Origin: Megalobrama amblycephala
Lineage: Eukaryota; Chordata; Actinopteri; Cypriniformes; Xenocyprididae
Direction of reading: 5' to 3'
Length of the DNA stretch: 64,000 nucleotides
Assembly: GCF_018812025.1 (NCBI RefSeq)
Contig: NC_063061.1
Location: forward strand, 1,620,001 to 1,684,000
The notes below the pieces were generated by a model. That model had not been told where the DNA came from, did no database searches, and saw nothing but the letters and a program-made list of their open reading frames with translations. Made by a program: the position numbers and the translations under genes. How positions within the stretch are numbered: the first letter of the stretch is position 1; each line of letters starts with the position of its first letter. Positions 49,426 to 62,490 of the stretch are shown here, piece after piece.

Positions 49426-50103
49426 AGGGGTGGTTGATTATGATTTCACTTTTTTAACTTTAGTTAGTGTGTAATGTTGCTGTTTGATCATAAACAACAT
49501 CTGCAAAGTTACGACGCTCAAAGTTCAATGCAAAGGAGATATTTTCTTTTACAGAAATCTCTGTTTAAGGACTACAACAAGCTTCTTCCCGGGTTAGTGA
49601 CATCACTAACCCTAAAATTTACATAAGCCCCGCCCCCGAGAACACACAACAAAGGGGGCGGGGCCATGTTGGGCTGCTTTAGAGAAGAGGAAGAGTTGTT
49701 GTAGTAGAGTGTTGTTGACATGCCGTCATTTTATGCTGGACTGCTTCACAAACGAGGGTCAATTCAACACAAAAGATGAACATGACGGCACATGCTAGTG
49801 GATGAGTTGAATCAACTCCACAGCAACTACATCAATTTATCCACTAACCATTCAGAAACGTCCAGTATCATTGTAAAAGTTGTAACTCTTTCCTGAGTCT
49901 CTCCATCAGTGTCGACTCCGGTTTGAACAATGTAAGGCTGAACACCGTTACTGACAATCCTCATTTTGGCTGCGTGAGATTCTCCAGCTTTGTTGTTGTT
50001 GAGCTGTTAAAGCTCCGCCCTCTTCTGGAGCAGCAGCTCATTTGCATTTAAAGGGACACACACAAAAACGGCATGTTTTTGTTCACACCCAAATAATTTG
50101 TCA
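49426..50103 (-). mobile_element. truncated inverted copy of the 46817-type TTAA family
   Basis: TTAA (49422-49425) then AGGGGTGGTTGATTATG, the family's right tip. It runs in reverse through 'gatattttcttttacag', 'gggtcaattcaacac' and 'ctccagctttgttgttg' to 'gaacaaaaacatgccg' in reverse sense, then stops abruptly. The other end is missing. Confidence 0.75.
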
Positions 50104-50104
50104 A

Positions 50105-51875
50105 AGTCACTCAGATCTTTATTCCTGCTCATTTCTCCTTCATCCAACACATTTGCATATGCATTTTATGATTTGTATTATATTTGATACATCAGGCTTT
50201 TATGGCTCATATAGTCTGATATAGTGAGAATATGGATAAAAAACAGCTTAATTTTATTCAGAGGCTCAAACTGAGCAAAAATATGCAGTTTGCTGCAGAT
50301 GCTGATATTAATATGAACAAAAAGTGATAAAAATCTGTAATGCTTGTAATGTAAATCAATGAGATATTTAAAACAGTACAGCAGATACTGACATAAAATG
50401 CATATAAATATCTGCCAATAAAATATCTTATAAGATGATATTTAAATGCTTAGTTTTATGATCAAATCTCTGTAGTTTTAAAACATATAATGCAATACAA
50501 TGATGATTGAGAGATGAACAAATAAACCTGATGATCATATTTGATACTCATGATTTTTCTATAAAAATGATGTCTGGATGATCAAGTAAACCAAAGTCGC
50601 TTCAGTCTGAAATATTACAAAAAATATCAAAGTTATTCTTACGTTTACTTGATAAAATCAGAGCAGATTTGACAGCAGAAAGACACGAGAGCTGAAGAAC
50701 ATTTGTACATTTAAAAGACTTTTACTCGCTAAAGTCTAAACTATCAATCAGAATGGAGCAGATTGTGTGCGACAGGTTTATCAGCATCTTCTAGAGCTCT
50801 TCGAAATTGTAAATATTTGTGTTAAAATTGATCAAGGGCTTGTACGTCCTCTTACACAATATAACCGAAACCCTACATGACTCCTCCCGACACATTAGAT
50901 GCTTTACAAACACAAATCAGTTAGTGATAAAACCGTCTTCTGCAAGATCTGAATCAAATATCAATCTGCCGTCTGTCCCGAATGCCACACTAACCCTGAG
51001 TGCGTCTGACGCGATGGGCAGCGGTTCACTGCGGACACCTAGTTGTCTGTGATGTATGTCCAGTTTGTCTGAAAGATCTTCATATATGTCTTGAGGTTAG
51101 CAGATATCACATAATGCATCCTGCTGACATATAATTATGTGAAAACCCCAGGCCGCTCATTATCCCATTATAGCTGTGAATCTAAATACAAACTGCCAAC
51201 GGCTCTATAATGGCTTGTCAGCACTTCTGATTGTGTTTGACAGGAGAGCGGTGAGACGTCAACATCACTTTCATTGCCATCGTATTACCCTCCTCCACAC
51301 GACCGCTCAGAAATCTCTCGCGTCCACGTTGTTTTGACTCAAATCATATTTTCACAATATCAAATCAGGTAGCTTCACATTTCATTATCATTTATTTCAC
51401 TTTATAATTGCACTGTGCTGTTTTCACCTCGGGACTAACTACTGGAGAATGTTATTAGAACATTTTTCTTTCTTCAGGGTCCAGATTTTACATTAGACAT
51501 CAAGTAGAGACACAAAACAGTACCAAACACGTATTTAATGTTGTCGTATTGTCTAGTACAGTTTTGTTCATGTTTTCTCTTAGGATGAGAGCAAGCTGCC
51601 CATGTTGGCATCTGTCTAATTTGACTGGCTTCTACCAAAATAGTGTTGAGTGTGATTGGACAAGCCTTTGACAAAATTATTTGATTAGATGCAGTTTCAT
51701 TAAATGCATTGAGATGTCTGTGACCTTCTGGTCATGATGTCTGTTCTTATAGCCATGAAGCAGCTGAGGTCAGACATTTTACTATAGTATTCTAGAAGAT
51801 GCTGTAACTCTTTGTATAAACTGTATTTTACAAGTATTTCCCTCATGATGCAGAGAGGGCTTCGGACCCACTTCA
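50105..51875. other. intronic stretch, low-repeat island at 51120-51310
   Basis: No element ends. 51120-51310 is balanced and repeat-poor. The 77-codon frame at 50819-51052 does not begin with ATG, has no recognised domain and is not supported. Confidence 0.3.
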
Positions 51876-51877
51876 TA

Positions 51878-52160
51878 TTAAAGGGTTAGTTCACCCAAAA
51901 ATGAAATTTCTGTCATTTATTACTCACCCTCATGTCGTTTCACACCTGTAAGACCTTCATTAATCTTCAGAAAGATATTTTAGTTGAAATCCGATGGCTC
52001 AGTGAGGCCTGCGTAGCCAGCAATGACATTTCCTTTCTCAAGATCCATTAATGTACTAAAAACATATTTAAATCAGCTCATGTGAGTACAGTGGTTCAAT
52101 ATTATTATTATAAAGTGACAAGAATATTTTTGGTGCGCCAAAAAAAAAAAAAAAACTAAA
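51878..52160. repeat. 'gttagttcacccaaaaatga' repeat copy
   Basis: Block order ttagttcacccaaaaatgaa, 'actcaccctcatgtcgtt', 'gtaagaccttcat'. It is the longest copy of this family here and ends in an A tract at about 52141-52155. Confidence 0.65.
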
Positions 52161-52254
52161 TAATGACTTATATAGTGATGGCCGATTTCAACCTGTACTA
52201 CCATGTAAATTAATCATTGAATACTATGCATTTATTGTGTACATACACTGCTGT

Positions 52255-52700
52255 TTTTTTAAGAGATTAATAGTCTTATTCATCAGGGACACATTAAATT
52301 GATCAGAAGTGACAGTAAAGACATTTATATTGTTACAAAGGATTCTATTTTAAATAAATGCTGTTCTTTTGAACATCAAAGAATCCTGAAACACTAAATG
52401 TATCAGTTTCACACACACAAATCTGAAGCAGCACAACTGTTATCAACACTGATAATAATCATAAATGTTTCTTGAGCATCAAATCATCATATCAGAATGA
52501 TTTCTGAAGGATCATGTGACACTGAAGACTGGAGTAATGATGCTGAAAATTCAGCTGTGATCACTTTAATAAATTAGACTTTACTATATATTCACATAGA
52601 AAACAGCTGATTTACACTGGAATAATATTTCATAATATTACAGTTTTTGTTCATGAAAGAGACATACTTCAAAAACATTAAACTTTTGAACGGTAGTGTA
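52255..52700. mobile_element. half copy of the 17325-type MITE
   Basis: The right half is intact: 'gaaggatcatgtgacactg', then 'aaaacattaaacttttgaa' and the tip CGGTAGTGTA. The left tip is altered or missing. Confidence 0.65.
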
Positions 52701-53639
52701 CATTTATTTATTACGTTATTTATTTGTATGTTATCTAACCTGTATGTAATTACACTGAAAATACCATGATTTTAGGTGATTTTTGTTTATATTGGTCTAA
52801 TTGAAAATCCTGGTTTCCGGTTAGTTTGCTTAGAGCGTTTGATATGGTTTGATTTTTGCGCATGACCAGCATCACCGTTAATTGTTTGCAAGTCGACTTC
52901 ATGCAGTGGATCTGGACCTGTATCGATTAACGCAGTGTTTGGTCTAGAAGCAACAAAAAGCAATCTCCTCCGTTTCAGTGTATCCAGCTCTGTCATTACG
53001 TCTGAGGCCGGCACTAAGCCAAGCGGAGGAAGGGATTTCTGCTGTCATATTGCTACAAAATGGTTTGTAGGCCTTATATTTGATCAGAGAAGAGGAAACT
53101 CCTAAAGCAAGGTTAGATTGACCTTTTCTCTTGATATTGCGCTTTTCAAAAACTGATTTACTGTGGAAAACACATCACTGCTTTTCTGCTGGAGCCTCTG
53201 CAGGAGAATGCGGCGGGTGCTGTTGAAGGAGAATCTCTAATCTAATGTGTCTCTTTCCCCAGTACAATCTGCTGCGTTCAGACCCTCTTATGTGCGTCGT
53301 CTAAATACTGTACTTCAGGACACACAGACACAATCCCTGAACAATCACATTAGTGTGTTCATAAACATGAGTGGAAGCTCCCGCCATCTGTACGAGTCAC
53401 CTGACTGCTGTTGAGCTATCGTGAGTGATGACACCTGCCACACGGCCCCTCCCACCCGAGCCTGACACGACATGATACCTGCGACTCCGCCGTTCCCTGA
53501 CGCACGCTGGTGCTAATGTGCGTGATGTTCTGTGTCAGACGGGTCACGGGCAGGACTCAAAGTGTATATGCAACTCAGGCTCATTATAAAATCATGCCTC
53601 TACTTACATTTTTGCAAAACTCGAAATACGTAGGCCTAC
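52701..53639. other. intronic stretch, no gene supported
   Basis: 53170-53560 is relatively GC-rich with several CpGs but no splice-bounded frame. The 75-codon minus frame at 52787-53014 has no recognised domain. Confidence 0.3.
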
Positions 53640-54480
53640 CAATACATTAATGTTGTCACAATACTGGAATTTCCAACTTTGATACCTTGAAAAATATTGA
53701 TTTTCGATAACCACACGGAAAACTGCCATGTATACCTCCATACTGATATTTTTATTATTATCTCATAATTTTTTGATAATTCTGTTGCATTAGCTCACGC
53801 ACAGCACATTGAGGCTTTATTTGAAACTTTGAACTAAATTCACCAAAAAAAAAATGTTAGCAATAAAATAAAAACACAAATAAATAAATTGCAAATAATA
53901 GCACAAATAAATACAATAGAATAAAGAGCCAAATCAAATAAACATTTTTCTAACTGTATATTCAGGTAAGAAATGCAACAGAAATGAAAGTAATCAAAAG
54001 TAAAATAACACTGGATAGTTATCATTGTAAAAGTTAAATACAGATTAATGCTTACAAATAAAGTTACAAAAGTTATTCAGTCAATCTTTTGTTCTTTGAT
54101 TATCATGACAGACGGCAGCAGGTTTATTAGTCTGCTGTCACTTTAAGAGTTGATGCACTGATCCAATATACTGTTACACAACATGCATTTTCAAATGTTT
54201 ACGTTCCAAAACTGACTGTTTACCTGAATACTCAGCAAGATGGACATTTTGACTGTAATTTTGTGTGTATTTAACCGTTTAATCGTAGTAAGCCACTCAA
54301 TTTGGTTCTTGTGAGCTGTTTGAGAGGCGGCTTTATGTGTGCGTCACTTATATAGATCAATGGTGCGCTCGCTTTTGTTCTGAACGCGAAACCCGCGGGA
54401 ATGATTAAAATTATGTGTAATACCTGCACCCCCGTGCTGAAATTCAGACCCTGTAACACCAATTCATCCGGAGTGAATGA
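53640..54480. repeat. interspersed repeat with the 'gacggcagcaggtttatta' core
   Basis: Blocks shared with 8862-9735, 28590-28660 and 32480-32990 (inverted): 'tgttgtcacaatactgg', 'gattttcgataacc', 'tgacagacggcagcagg' and 'gatccaatatactg'. Ends are not clear. Confidence 0.5.
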
Positions 54481-54989
54481 GTTGAGTGGGTAAGATGAGG
54501 CGGGTGTGTGTGAAGAGAAAGCGAGAACGTGCAGCTGGTATCGGTGTATTGATGCTGCAGAAAAGGGGAAATGCTGAAATGAACACTAGAGGAAGTAAAA
54601 CACCAACCTCTTTTATTCCTTTTCACACAAATTATGATTACAGAGGAAGACTGTAGATTTATATAGTCTTATTTTCATGCGGTTCCTTGCACAACACTGT
54701 TATGAGCTCAAATCACTTGTACCACAGTGCATGATTTGTAATCTAACACATTTTGATGTTTGTGTCGAATTACAAGCTCCATATGTATGACTTGCTCAGT
54801 CGCTCACCTGGTACAGCAGTGCACTTATGATGTGAAGTGCTCGGGTACGAGATCTATACTAATCGCATACTTTAGCACTTAGCCTAGTGTTGCATGATGT
54901 GTTTCTAGCATGTTTGGTACTTCATGGCATATACAAATGTGTTTTTCTGGGAGTGAATTACAGTGCAAAGCATGCCATTTCCTGTTGCC

Positions 54990-55600
54990 AGCAGGTGGCG
55001 CTATGACTAACTGGCATATAGATGTCTTCAGGCCAGGACTCTTCTCAAACGTGAAGTTTGGGGCAGATCTGACACTATATGTCTGAGTTACAGCAGCTTC
55101 CTCTTTCATAGTGAAACATCAGAATTTGTCAGGCCGCCACTGACACGCCCTTCAGCAAAAACTCAAGATCTTTGCAATTTAACGTTGCAAAGGCCTTTAG
55201 ATTAGACTGACCAAATATGATGTTGATTTGATTAAAGCTCTAGGAGTAGTTCGTTAAAGTACAACATGTGGAAATGGCAGAGATTTTGCCGATTTCCACA
55301 CGTTGTTTTTCAGATTTTGCATCCAGGGACTTTTTTGTAGGTATTGGGATGTTACACGTGTCTACCGAATTTCATAATTTTATGTTAAACGTAGCAAAAG
55401 GGCGCTTAATTGAAGTTTTGTAGATGGCGCTATCGAGCCATTTTGCCACAACTAATTCTGAAATCCATATCAGATGTAAATTTCATCAAATGTAAGTTTT
55501 TGAGCATGATTAGGCCCTCAAAAATGTGATTCATTTCGGAGAAGAAGAAGAATTGACTGAGCAATTACAATAGGGTTATTACAAATTAAACAGGATGCAG
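54990..55600. repeat. degraded copy of the 48378-type repeat
   Basis: Recognised by 'agcaggtggcgctatgact', 'ctttgcaatttaacgttgc' and 'tcatttcggagaagaagaa'. Both ends are eroded. Confidence 0.55.
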
Positions 55601-55995
55601 TGCAAACAAGCAATACAATAAAATGAAGTGAATACAGCACACAATGAGAAAAGTGACCACTTCATTATGAAGTATATATTTTTTTATGTTTGAGCACTAA
55701 AACTCTTTTTGTTGTTGTTGTTGCTGGTAATGAAAGTCTTTATTACACCTACAGCAGTTTATTAGAGCAGGAAATGAAAGAATCAGTTCGTGGTCATTCC
55801 ACGCTGGTCCGTTTAAGCATTTTGTGCCGGTAAACATCATTTCTGCTTAGTGTCAGACCAAGAGTGTTTACAATAAAATAATCAATGGTAATTTGCCAAG
55901 AGTCTGTTTTCATTTGTTTGAAAAGATAATGGAATATGGAGAGTGTAATAGGCCTACACTGCTATTGGAAACTCTGGAAGAATGAGCTGTAGCAG

Positions 55996-56095
55996 GTCGT
56001 CAAGTCAAGTCAGATTTATTTGTATAGCTCTTTTCACAAAACACATAGATAACAGAAACACATTACAATACACTTTACAGAAAGTCGTACTTTTA
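55996..56095. repeat. 3'-tail repeat fragment
   Basis: 'caagtcaagtcagatttat' then 'tgtatagctcttttcac' is a familiar fish retroelement-tail sequence (SINE/LINE 3' region). Only this tail is present. Confidence 0.45.
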
Positions 56096-56161
56096 TGTCT
56101 ATAGTGCCTTAGTGCTTTACTATAGAGCAAGTTTTAGTGCTGGGCGATAAGATTATACATG

Positions 56162-56820
56162 CACTGTAAAAAATCAAAAGTTGAGAAAACTCAAAAATCT
56201 GCTGAAGTTTGTTGCCTTAAACTTTTAAAGGGTCTATATGTAAGATTTTTCTTTAATAAAGCATAAAAATACCCTCATATGTTTGCAGATATTTAGGAAA
56301 CATGCTAAGTTCAGCTACTTGTTTCTCAGAAAAACAATGTTACAGCCAGACATTCTACTTTGAAATGAGGGTTCCGTGTCGGAATGTCTGCCTTTGTTCC
56401 GGTCTGTGCGAAACCGTGTGCTGCCAGTTTATCCAATAGTATTTCAGCATCACAGGTTGCCAGTTGGCGGAAAACACTGCGTATTGCAGCCATGGAAATC
56501 AGCAAACAAACTGGGTCAGAGAATCGCAGATTCTACCTGACCTAAAAAGCCTCTGCATCCATCTAAATATCTCTATGAATGACAGCATATTAAAACACAA
56601 ATAAATCAACTCATCAGCTTACAGTGTGTAAGTCTCCTCAGCTTTCGTTGTCAATTGCGCTCCCTCTTGTTGCGTGTCCTCAAGCTGGCCACCCGCATCT
56701 TTGAAGGAGGGGGCGGGGCAAACAATATTTTGAATTTGGACTGCAGTACCTATTTCGACCACTGTCATTCCTAAATAGATCCCCTTTAAGTTTTCTCAAC
56801 TTTTGATTTTTTACATTGTG
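56162..56820. mobile_element. TIR element split by a TTAA element
   Basis: Outer tips CACTGTAAAAAATCAAAAG and CTTTTGATTTTTTACATTGTG-like sequence are inverted near-copies, and the arms extend with 'ttgagaaaact' / 'agttttctcaa'. Nearly all of the interior is the insertion at 56229-56785. Confidence 0.75.
56229..56785. mobile_element. complete TTAA-flanked element nested in the outer TIR element
   Basis: TTAA at 56225-56228 and 56786-56789. The tips AGGGTCTATATG and AAATAGATCCCCT are inverted. It is 557 bp with no coding frame. The right tip is close to the AGGGGATCTATT tip of the 46817 family. Confidence 0.8.
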
Positions 56821-58490
56821 TGTCCAACATATTCTTGTTCACGACGCTCATCCATGCATTTATTTGTTGGATGCCACATTTGCCTGATGAATATATTTAT
56901 ATTCCATTGTTCAATGATTTGTTGTATAGTCATAACAATTACAATTCTGTGTTCCAAAGAAATTAGAAGACTGCATGAACGTTCCAATGAGCCCTCAGAT
57001 TTGAGTGGTTAGGTTTGGGTTATAGCGGTCATCGTTCCCTCTGACTTAAGACAGTAAGGTTAGGTGTTTTGTTTGACCAGAATGCTCCACAAAAGATGAT
57101 GATCCAGAAGCATGTCCAACTGGGCAAAATCACACTCACCGTTTACAGGTTTAAAAAGTTTTCCAAACCTGTCCTGGTTGAGTAAACAGCCGCGGGCAGG
57201 TAATTAATCACAGCGCGTGCCCTTCACGTCCCGCTGCGGTCTTCGGGGAGCAGGTGACACGTGGTGCTAAGCAGCATTCTCTCATTTCAAAGAAGTGTTT
57301 GTTCTAGCCACTACAGGTCCATCATGCATTGGATGGCAGCTTTGAAGTTTGGGATTGTAAATTGTCTCAAAGACTTGGTTTATGTTGACGCATCTTTCTG
57401 TTGTGTGAAGTCAGCGATGTGACGATGAATGTTCAGTAGAACATCAGCAGGTCGTTTGATTCAGTGGGGAGCCAATAACATTTCACAACCTTTTCAGTCA
57501 TTTCTGCTAAATTATTTTTTAATAAGCAGATTGATTTGCAAATTAAAATCTTGGGCTATTTGTGAACCAGTTTGACCAATTCATTGAAAAAGAATAGACT
57601 CTGTAAATGATTCACTGATGAACCCTAAATTATATTTTTAGGGCTCTTAATTTTTAACCTTACTAATCACACGGCTCTTTGAAAAGCTGCTGAATATTGT
57701 TTGAATATTGTGCATATATATGTACATGCTATAGCTTCACAAATGTATATGTTTCCATAACTTTTCCAGGCTTGGACAACAACAGTTTAAAAATCTCTGA
57801 TATTGTCATGTTTTTAATGAGCGTGGGATCCCTGTTATGAGTCCCATCGTTCTTCAGTCAGTTTTCTGTGTCTCGAGGCATGAAATACTGAAGCTGAATG
57901 TTGTAGCTGGATGAGGAGTAACACAGTTCCCTTATCAGTCCTCACCTGCTGCACTCGTATATGAGTAGAGAGGATAAAAAGCATTTCAGGGCATCCAGCT
58001 TAAGACATTTATTTATATTCTTTTTTCACCACAGTCTCCAAGAACACACTTGCTTTGTTGCTAGTGTCAAGTCATTTTTATTTCATAGAATGGAAATGAA
58101 TTTGCTTCATAATTGAAGATGGCCCTTCAGGGCAGGATGGTGGGAGGAATGCCAACATTCCTTAAATCCGGAGCGCTGCAGACCCATCCCAAGCATGTGA
58201 GCTCGTTTTTACACCCATGCATCATGAAAGTGAATCTAATCACTAGTGTGATATTCTCCTCCCACCATCTAAGAGCTTTTCTTCAGAGGAGAGAATAGCC
58301 ACATTCTCATGAGGATCTCTTTCTGCTGAACACACAGAGAGAGAAGAAGCTCCGAACTTCTCAGAGCTCCTGCACATATACTTACTCTGAACATATCAAA
58401 ACAATAAATAAAACTGAGTCTTGTTCAGTAAGACGTAATATCAATTAGTGATTTGCATTGATATTATTTTGTCTTGTAGTTTAATGCTAT
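56821..58490. other. intronic stretch, no gene supported
   Basis: 57170-57310 is GC-rich and repeat-poor (ggtaattaatcacagcgcg) and may be regulatory. Nothing else was recognised before the AT run. Confidence 0.3.
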
Positions 58491-58491
58491 A

Positions 58492-58494
58492 TAT

Positions 58495-58530
<36 letters not shown>
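58492..58530. repeat. (TA)n microsatellite
   Basis: A nearly pure TA run with one 'aga' interruption, directly abutting the 19-bp array. Confidence 0.9.
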
Positions 58531-58531
<1 letters not shown>

Positions 58532-61500
58532 TCAATTGTGAGTTATATAGTCAATTGTGAGTTATATAGTCAGTTGTGAGTTATAAAGTCAATTGTGAGT
58601 TATATAGTGAATTGTGAGTTATAAAGTCAATTGTGAGTTATATAGTCAATTGTGAGTTATATAGTCAATTGTGAGTTATACAGTCAATTGTGAGTTATAA
58701 CAATTGTGAGTCATACTGTCAACTGTGCGTTATATAGTCAATTGTAAGATATACGGTCAATTGTGAGTTATACGGTCAATTGTAAGTTTTACAGTCAATT
58801 GTGAGTTAGAAAGTCAATTGTGAGTTATGTGTTCAACTGTAAATTATACGGCCAGTTGTGAGTTATGTGTTCAACTGTGAGTTATACGGCCAATTGTGAG
58901 TTATACAATCAATTTTGAGTAATATAATCAATTGTGAATTATAAAGTCAATTGTGAGTTATACAGTCAATTGTGAGTTATAAAGTCAATTGTAAGTTGTA
59001 ATGTCAATTGTGCAATTGTGAGTTATAAAGTCAATTGTGAGTTATATAGTGAATTGTGAGTTATACAGTCAATTGTGAGTTATACGGCCAATTGTGAGTT
59101 ATAATGTCAATTGTAAGTTATAATGTCAATTGTGCAGTTGTGAGTTATAAAGTCAATTGTGAGTTATATAGTGAATTGTGAGTTATATAGTCAGCTGTGA
59201 GTTATAAAGTCAATTGTGAGTTATAAAGTCAATTGTGAGTTATATTGTGAATTGTGAGTTATATAGTCAGTTGTGAGTTATAATGTCAATTGTGAGTTAT
59301 TGTGAATTGTGAGTTATATAGTCATTTGTGAGTTATATAGTGAATTGTGAGTTATATAGTCATTTGTGAGTTATATAGTGAATTGTGAGTTATATAGTCA
59401 GTTGTGAGTTATAATGTCAATTGTGAGTTATATAGTCAATTGTGAGTTATACGATCAATTTTGAGTAATATAGTCAATTGTGAGTTATAAAGTCAATTGT
59501 GAGTTATTTATCGATTGTGAGTTATATGGTCAATTGTAAGTTATAAAGTTAATTGTGAGTTATATCAATTGTGAGTTATATAGTCAGCTGTGAGTTATAA
59601 AGTCAATTGTGAGTTATAAAGTCAATTGTGAGTTATATAGTGAATTGTGAGTCATATAGTCAGTTGTGAGTTATAATGTCAATTGTGAGTTATTGTGAAT
59701 TGTGAGTTATATAGTCATTTGTGAGTTATTTAGTGAATTGTGAGTTATATAGTCAGTTGTGAGTTATAATGTCAATTGTGAGTTATATAGTCAATTGTGA
59801 GTTATACGATCAATTTTGAGTAATATAGTCAATTGTGAGTTATAAAGTCACTTGTGAGTTATTTATCGATTGTGAGTTATATGGTCAATTGTGAGTTATA
59901 TCAATTGTGAGTTATAAAGTCAATTGTGAGTTATATAGTCAATTGTGAAATATTAATTGTGAGTTATAAAGTCAATTGTGAGTTATAAAGTCAATTGTGA
60001 GTTATATAGTCAATTGTGAAATATTAATTGTGAGTTATATGGTCAACTGTGAGTTGTATAGTCAATTGTGAGTTATACGATCAAGTTTGAGTAATATAGT
60101 CAATTGTGAGTTATAAAGTCAATTTTGAGTTATTTATCGATTGTGAGTTATATGGTCAATTGTGAGTTATAAAGTCAATTTTGAGTTATTTATCGATTTT
60201 GAGTTATATGGTCAATTGTGAGTTATATCAATTGTGAATTATATAGTTAATTGTAAGTTATAAAGTTAATTGTGAGTTATATCAATTGTGAGTTATAAAG
60301 TCAATTGTGAGTTATATAGTCAATTGTGAGTTATATAGTTAATTGTGAGTTATACGGTCAATTGTGAGTTATAAAGTCAATTGTGAGTTATATAGTGAAT
60401 TGTGAGTCATATAGTCAGTTGTGAGTTATAATGTCAATTGTGAGTTATTGTGAATTGTGAGTTATATAGTCATTTGTGAGTTATATAGTGAATTGTGAGT
60501 TATATAGTCAGTTGTGAGTTATAATGTCAATTGTGAGTTATATAGTCAATTGTGAGTTATACGATCAATTTTGAGTAATATAGTCAATTGTGAGTTATAA
60601 AGTCACTTGTGAGTTATTTATCGATTGTGAGTTATATGGTCAATTGTGAGTTATATGGTCAATTGTGAGTTATATCAATTGTGAGTTATAAAGTAAATTG
60701 TGAGTTATATAGTCAATTGTGAAATATTAATTGTGAGTTATATCAATTGTGAGTTATAAAGTCAATTGTGAGTTATATAGTCAATTGTGAAATATTAATT
60801 GTGAGTTATATGGTCAACTGTGAGTTGTATAGTCAATTGTGAGTTATACGATCAAGTTTGAGTAATATAGTCAATTGTGAGTTATAAAGTCAATTTTGAG
60901 TTATTTATCGATTGTGAGTTATATGGTCAATTGTGAGTTATAAAGTCAATTTTGAGTTATTTATCGATTGTGAGTTATATGGTCAATTGTGAGTTATAAA
61001 GTCAATTTTGAGTTATTTATCGATTTTGAGTTATATGGTCAATTGTAAGTTATATCAATTGTGAATTATATAGTTAATTGTAAGTTATAAAGTTAATTGT
61101 GAGTTATATCAATTGTGAGTTATAAAGTCAATTGTGAGTTATATAGTCAATTGTGAGTTAAATAGTTAATTGTGAGTTATACGGTCAATTGTGAGTTATA
61201 TAGTCAGTTGTGAAATATGAATTGTGAGTTATATAGTCAACTGTGAGTTATATAGTCAATTGTGAGTTATAAAGTCAATTGTGAGTTATATAGTCAATTG
61301 TGAGTTATACGGTCAATTGTGAGTTATATAGTCAATTGTGAGTTATACGGTCAATTGTGAGTTATATAGTCAATTGTGAGTTATACGGTCAATTGTGAGT
61401 TATAACAATTGTGAGTCATACTGTCAACTGTGCGTTATATAGTCAATTGTAAGATATACGGTCAATTGTGAGTTAGAAAGTCAATTGTGAATTATACGGC

Positions 61501-62279
61501 CAATTGTGAGTTATATGTTCAACTGTGAGTTATATTGTCAATTGTGAGTTATAAAGTCAATTGTGAGTTATACGGCCAATTGTGAGCTATACGATCAATT
61601 TTGAGTAATATAGTCAATTGTGAATTATAAAGTCAATTGTGAGTTATACAGTCAATTGTGAGTTATACGGCCAATTGTGAGTTATAGGGTCAATTGTGAG
61701 TTATAAAGTCAATTGTAAGTTATAATGTCAATTGTGCAATTGTGAGTTATATAGTGAATTGTGAGTTATATAGTCAGCTGTGAGTTATAAAGTCAATTGT
61801 GAGTTATATAGTGAATTGTGAGTTATATAGTCAGTTGTGAGTTATAATGTCATTTGTGAGTTATATAGTGAATTGTGAGTTATATAGTCAGTTGTGAGTT
61901 ATAATGTCAATTGTGAGTTGTATAGTCAATTGTGAGTTATACGATCAAGTTTGAGTAATATAGTCAATTGTGAGTTATAAAGTCAATTTTGAGTTATTTA
62001 TTGATTGTGAGTTATATGGTCAATTGTAAGTTATATCAATTGTGAATTATATAGTTAATTGTAAGTTATAAAGTTAATTGTGAGTTATATCAATTGTGAG
62101 TTATAAAGTCAATTGTGAGTTATATAGTTAATTGTGAGTTATACGGTCAATTGTGAGTTATATAGTCAATTGTGAAATATTAATTGTGAGTTATATAGTC
62201 AATTGTGAGTTATAAAGTCAATTGTGAGTTATATAGTCAATTGTGAGTTATAAAGTCAATTGTGAGTTATATAGTCAAT
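58531..62279. repeat. 19-bp minisatellite array
   Basis: About 190-200 units of consensus tcaattgtgagttatatag, with variants (tataaag, tacggtc, tgaattg, catttg, tttatcgat) and shorter 'atcaattgtgagtt' units. It has a higher-order period: 'gagtcatatagtcag' at 59649 and 60404, 'acgatcaattttgag' at 59806 and 60561 (755 bp), and 'acgatcaagtttgag' at 60077 and 60848 (771 bp). No inverted-repeat ends like those of the 1-5 kb array were found. Confidence 0.95.
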
Positions 62280-62490
62280 GGACCATTCGCAAAGACCCGC
62301 CCCCTTTAGTTACTGTTGCTATGTCCGACGAGCCATGCTACTCTCATTCCACACATCATGTTTTCATGCAGTGAAAAATACATCGTGGAGCAAAGAGGAC
62401 ACAACTTGTCGACACACAAGACAAAGCAGGTTACTTCTGATATGAAAAAAGTCTCAAATTTCAAATATTGTCATTTTTAAAGACGTTTAA
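62280..62490. repeat. probable repeat segment between array and transposon
   Basis: Begins 'gaccattcgcaaagaccc' at the array edge. Its GC-rich start differs sharply from the array. I believe this sequence recurs in cyprinid genomes, but only one copy is present here. It ends with TTAA at 62487-62490. Confidence 0.35.
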
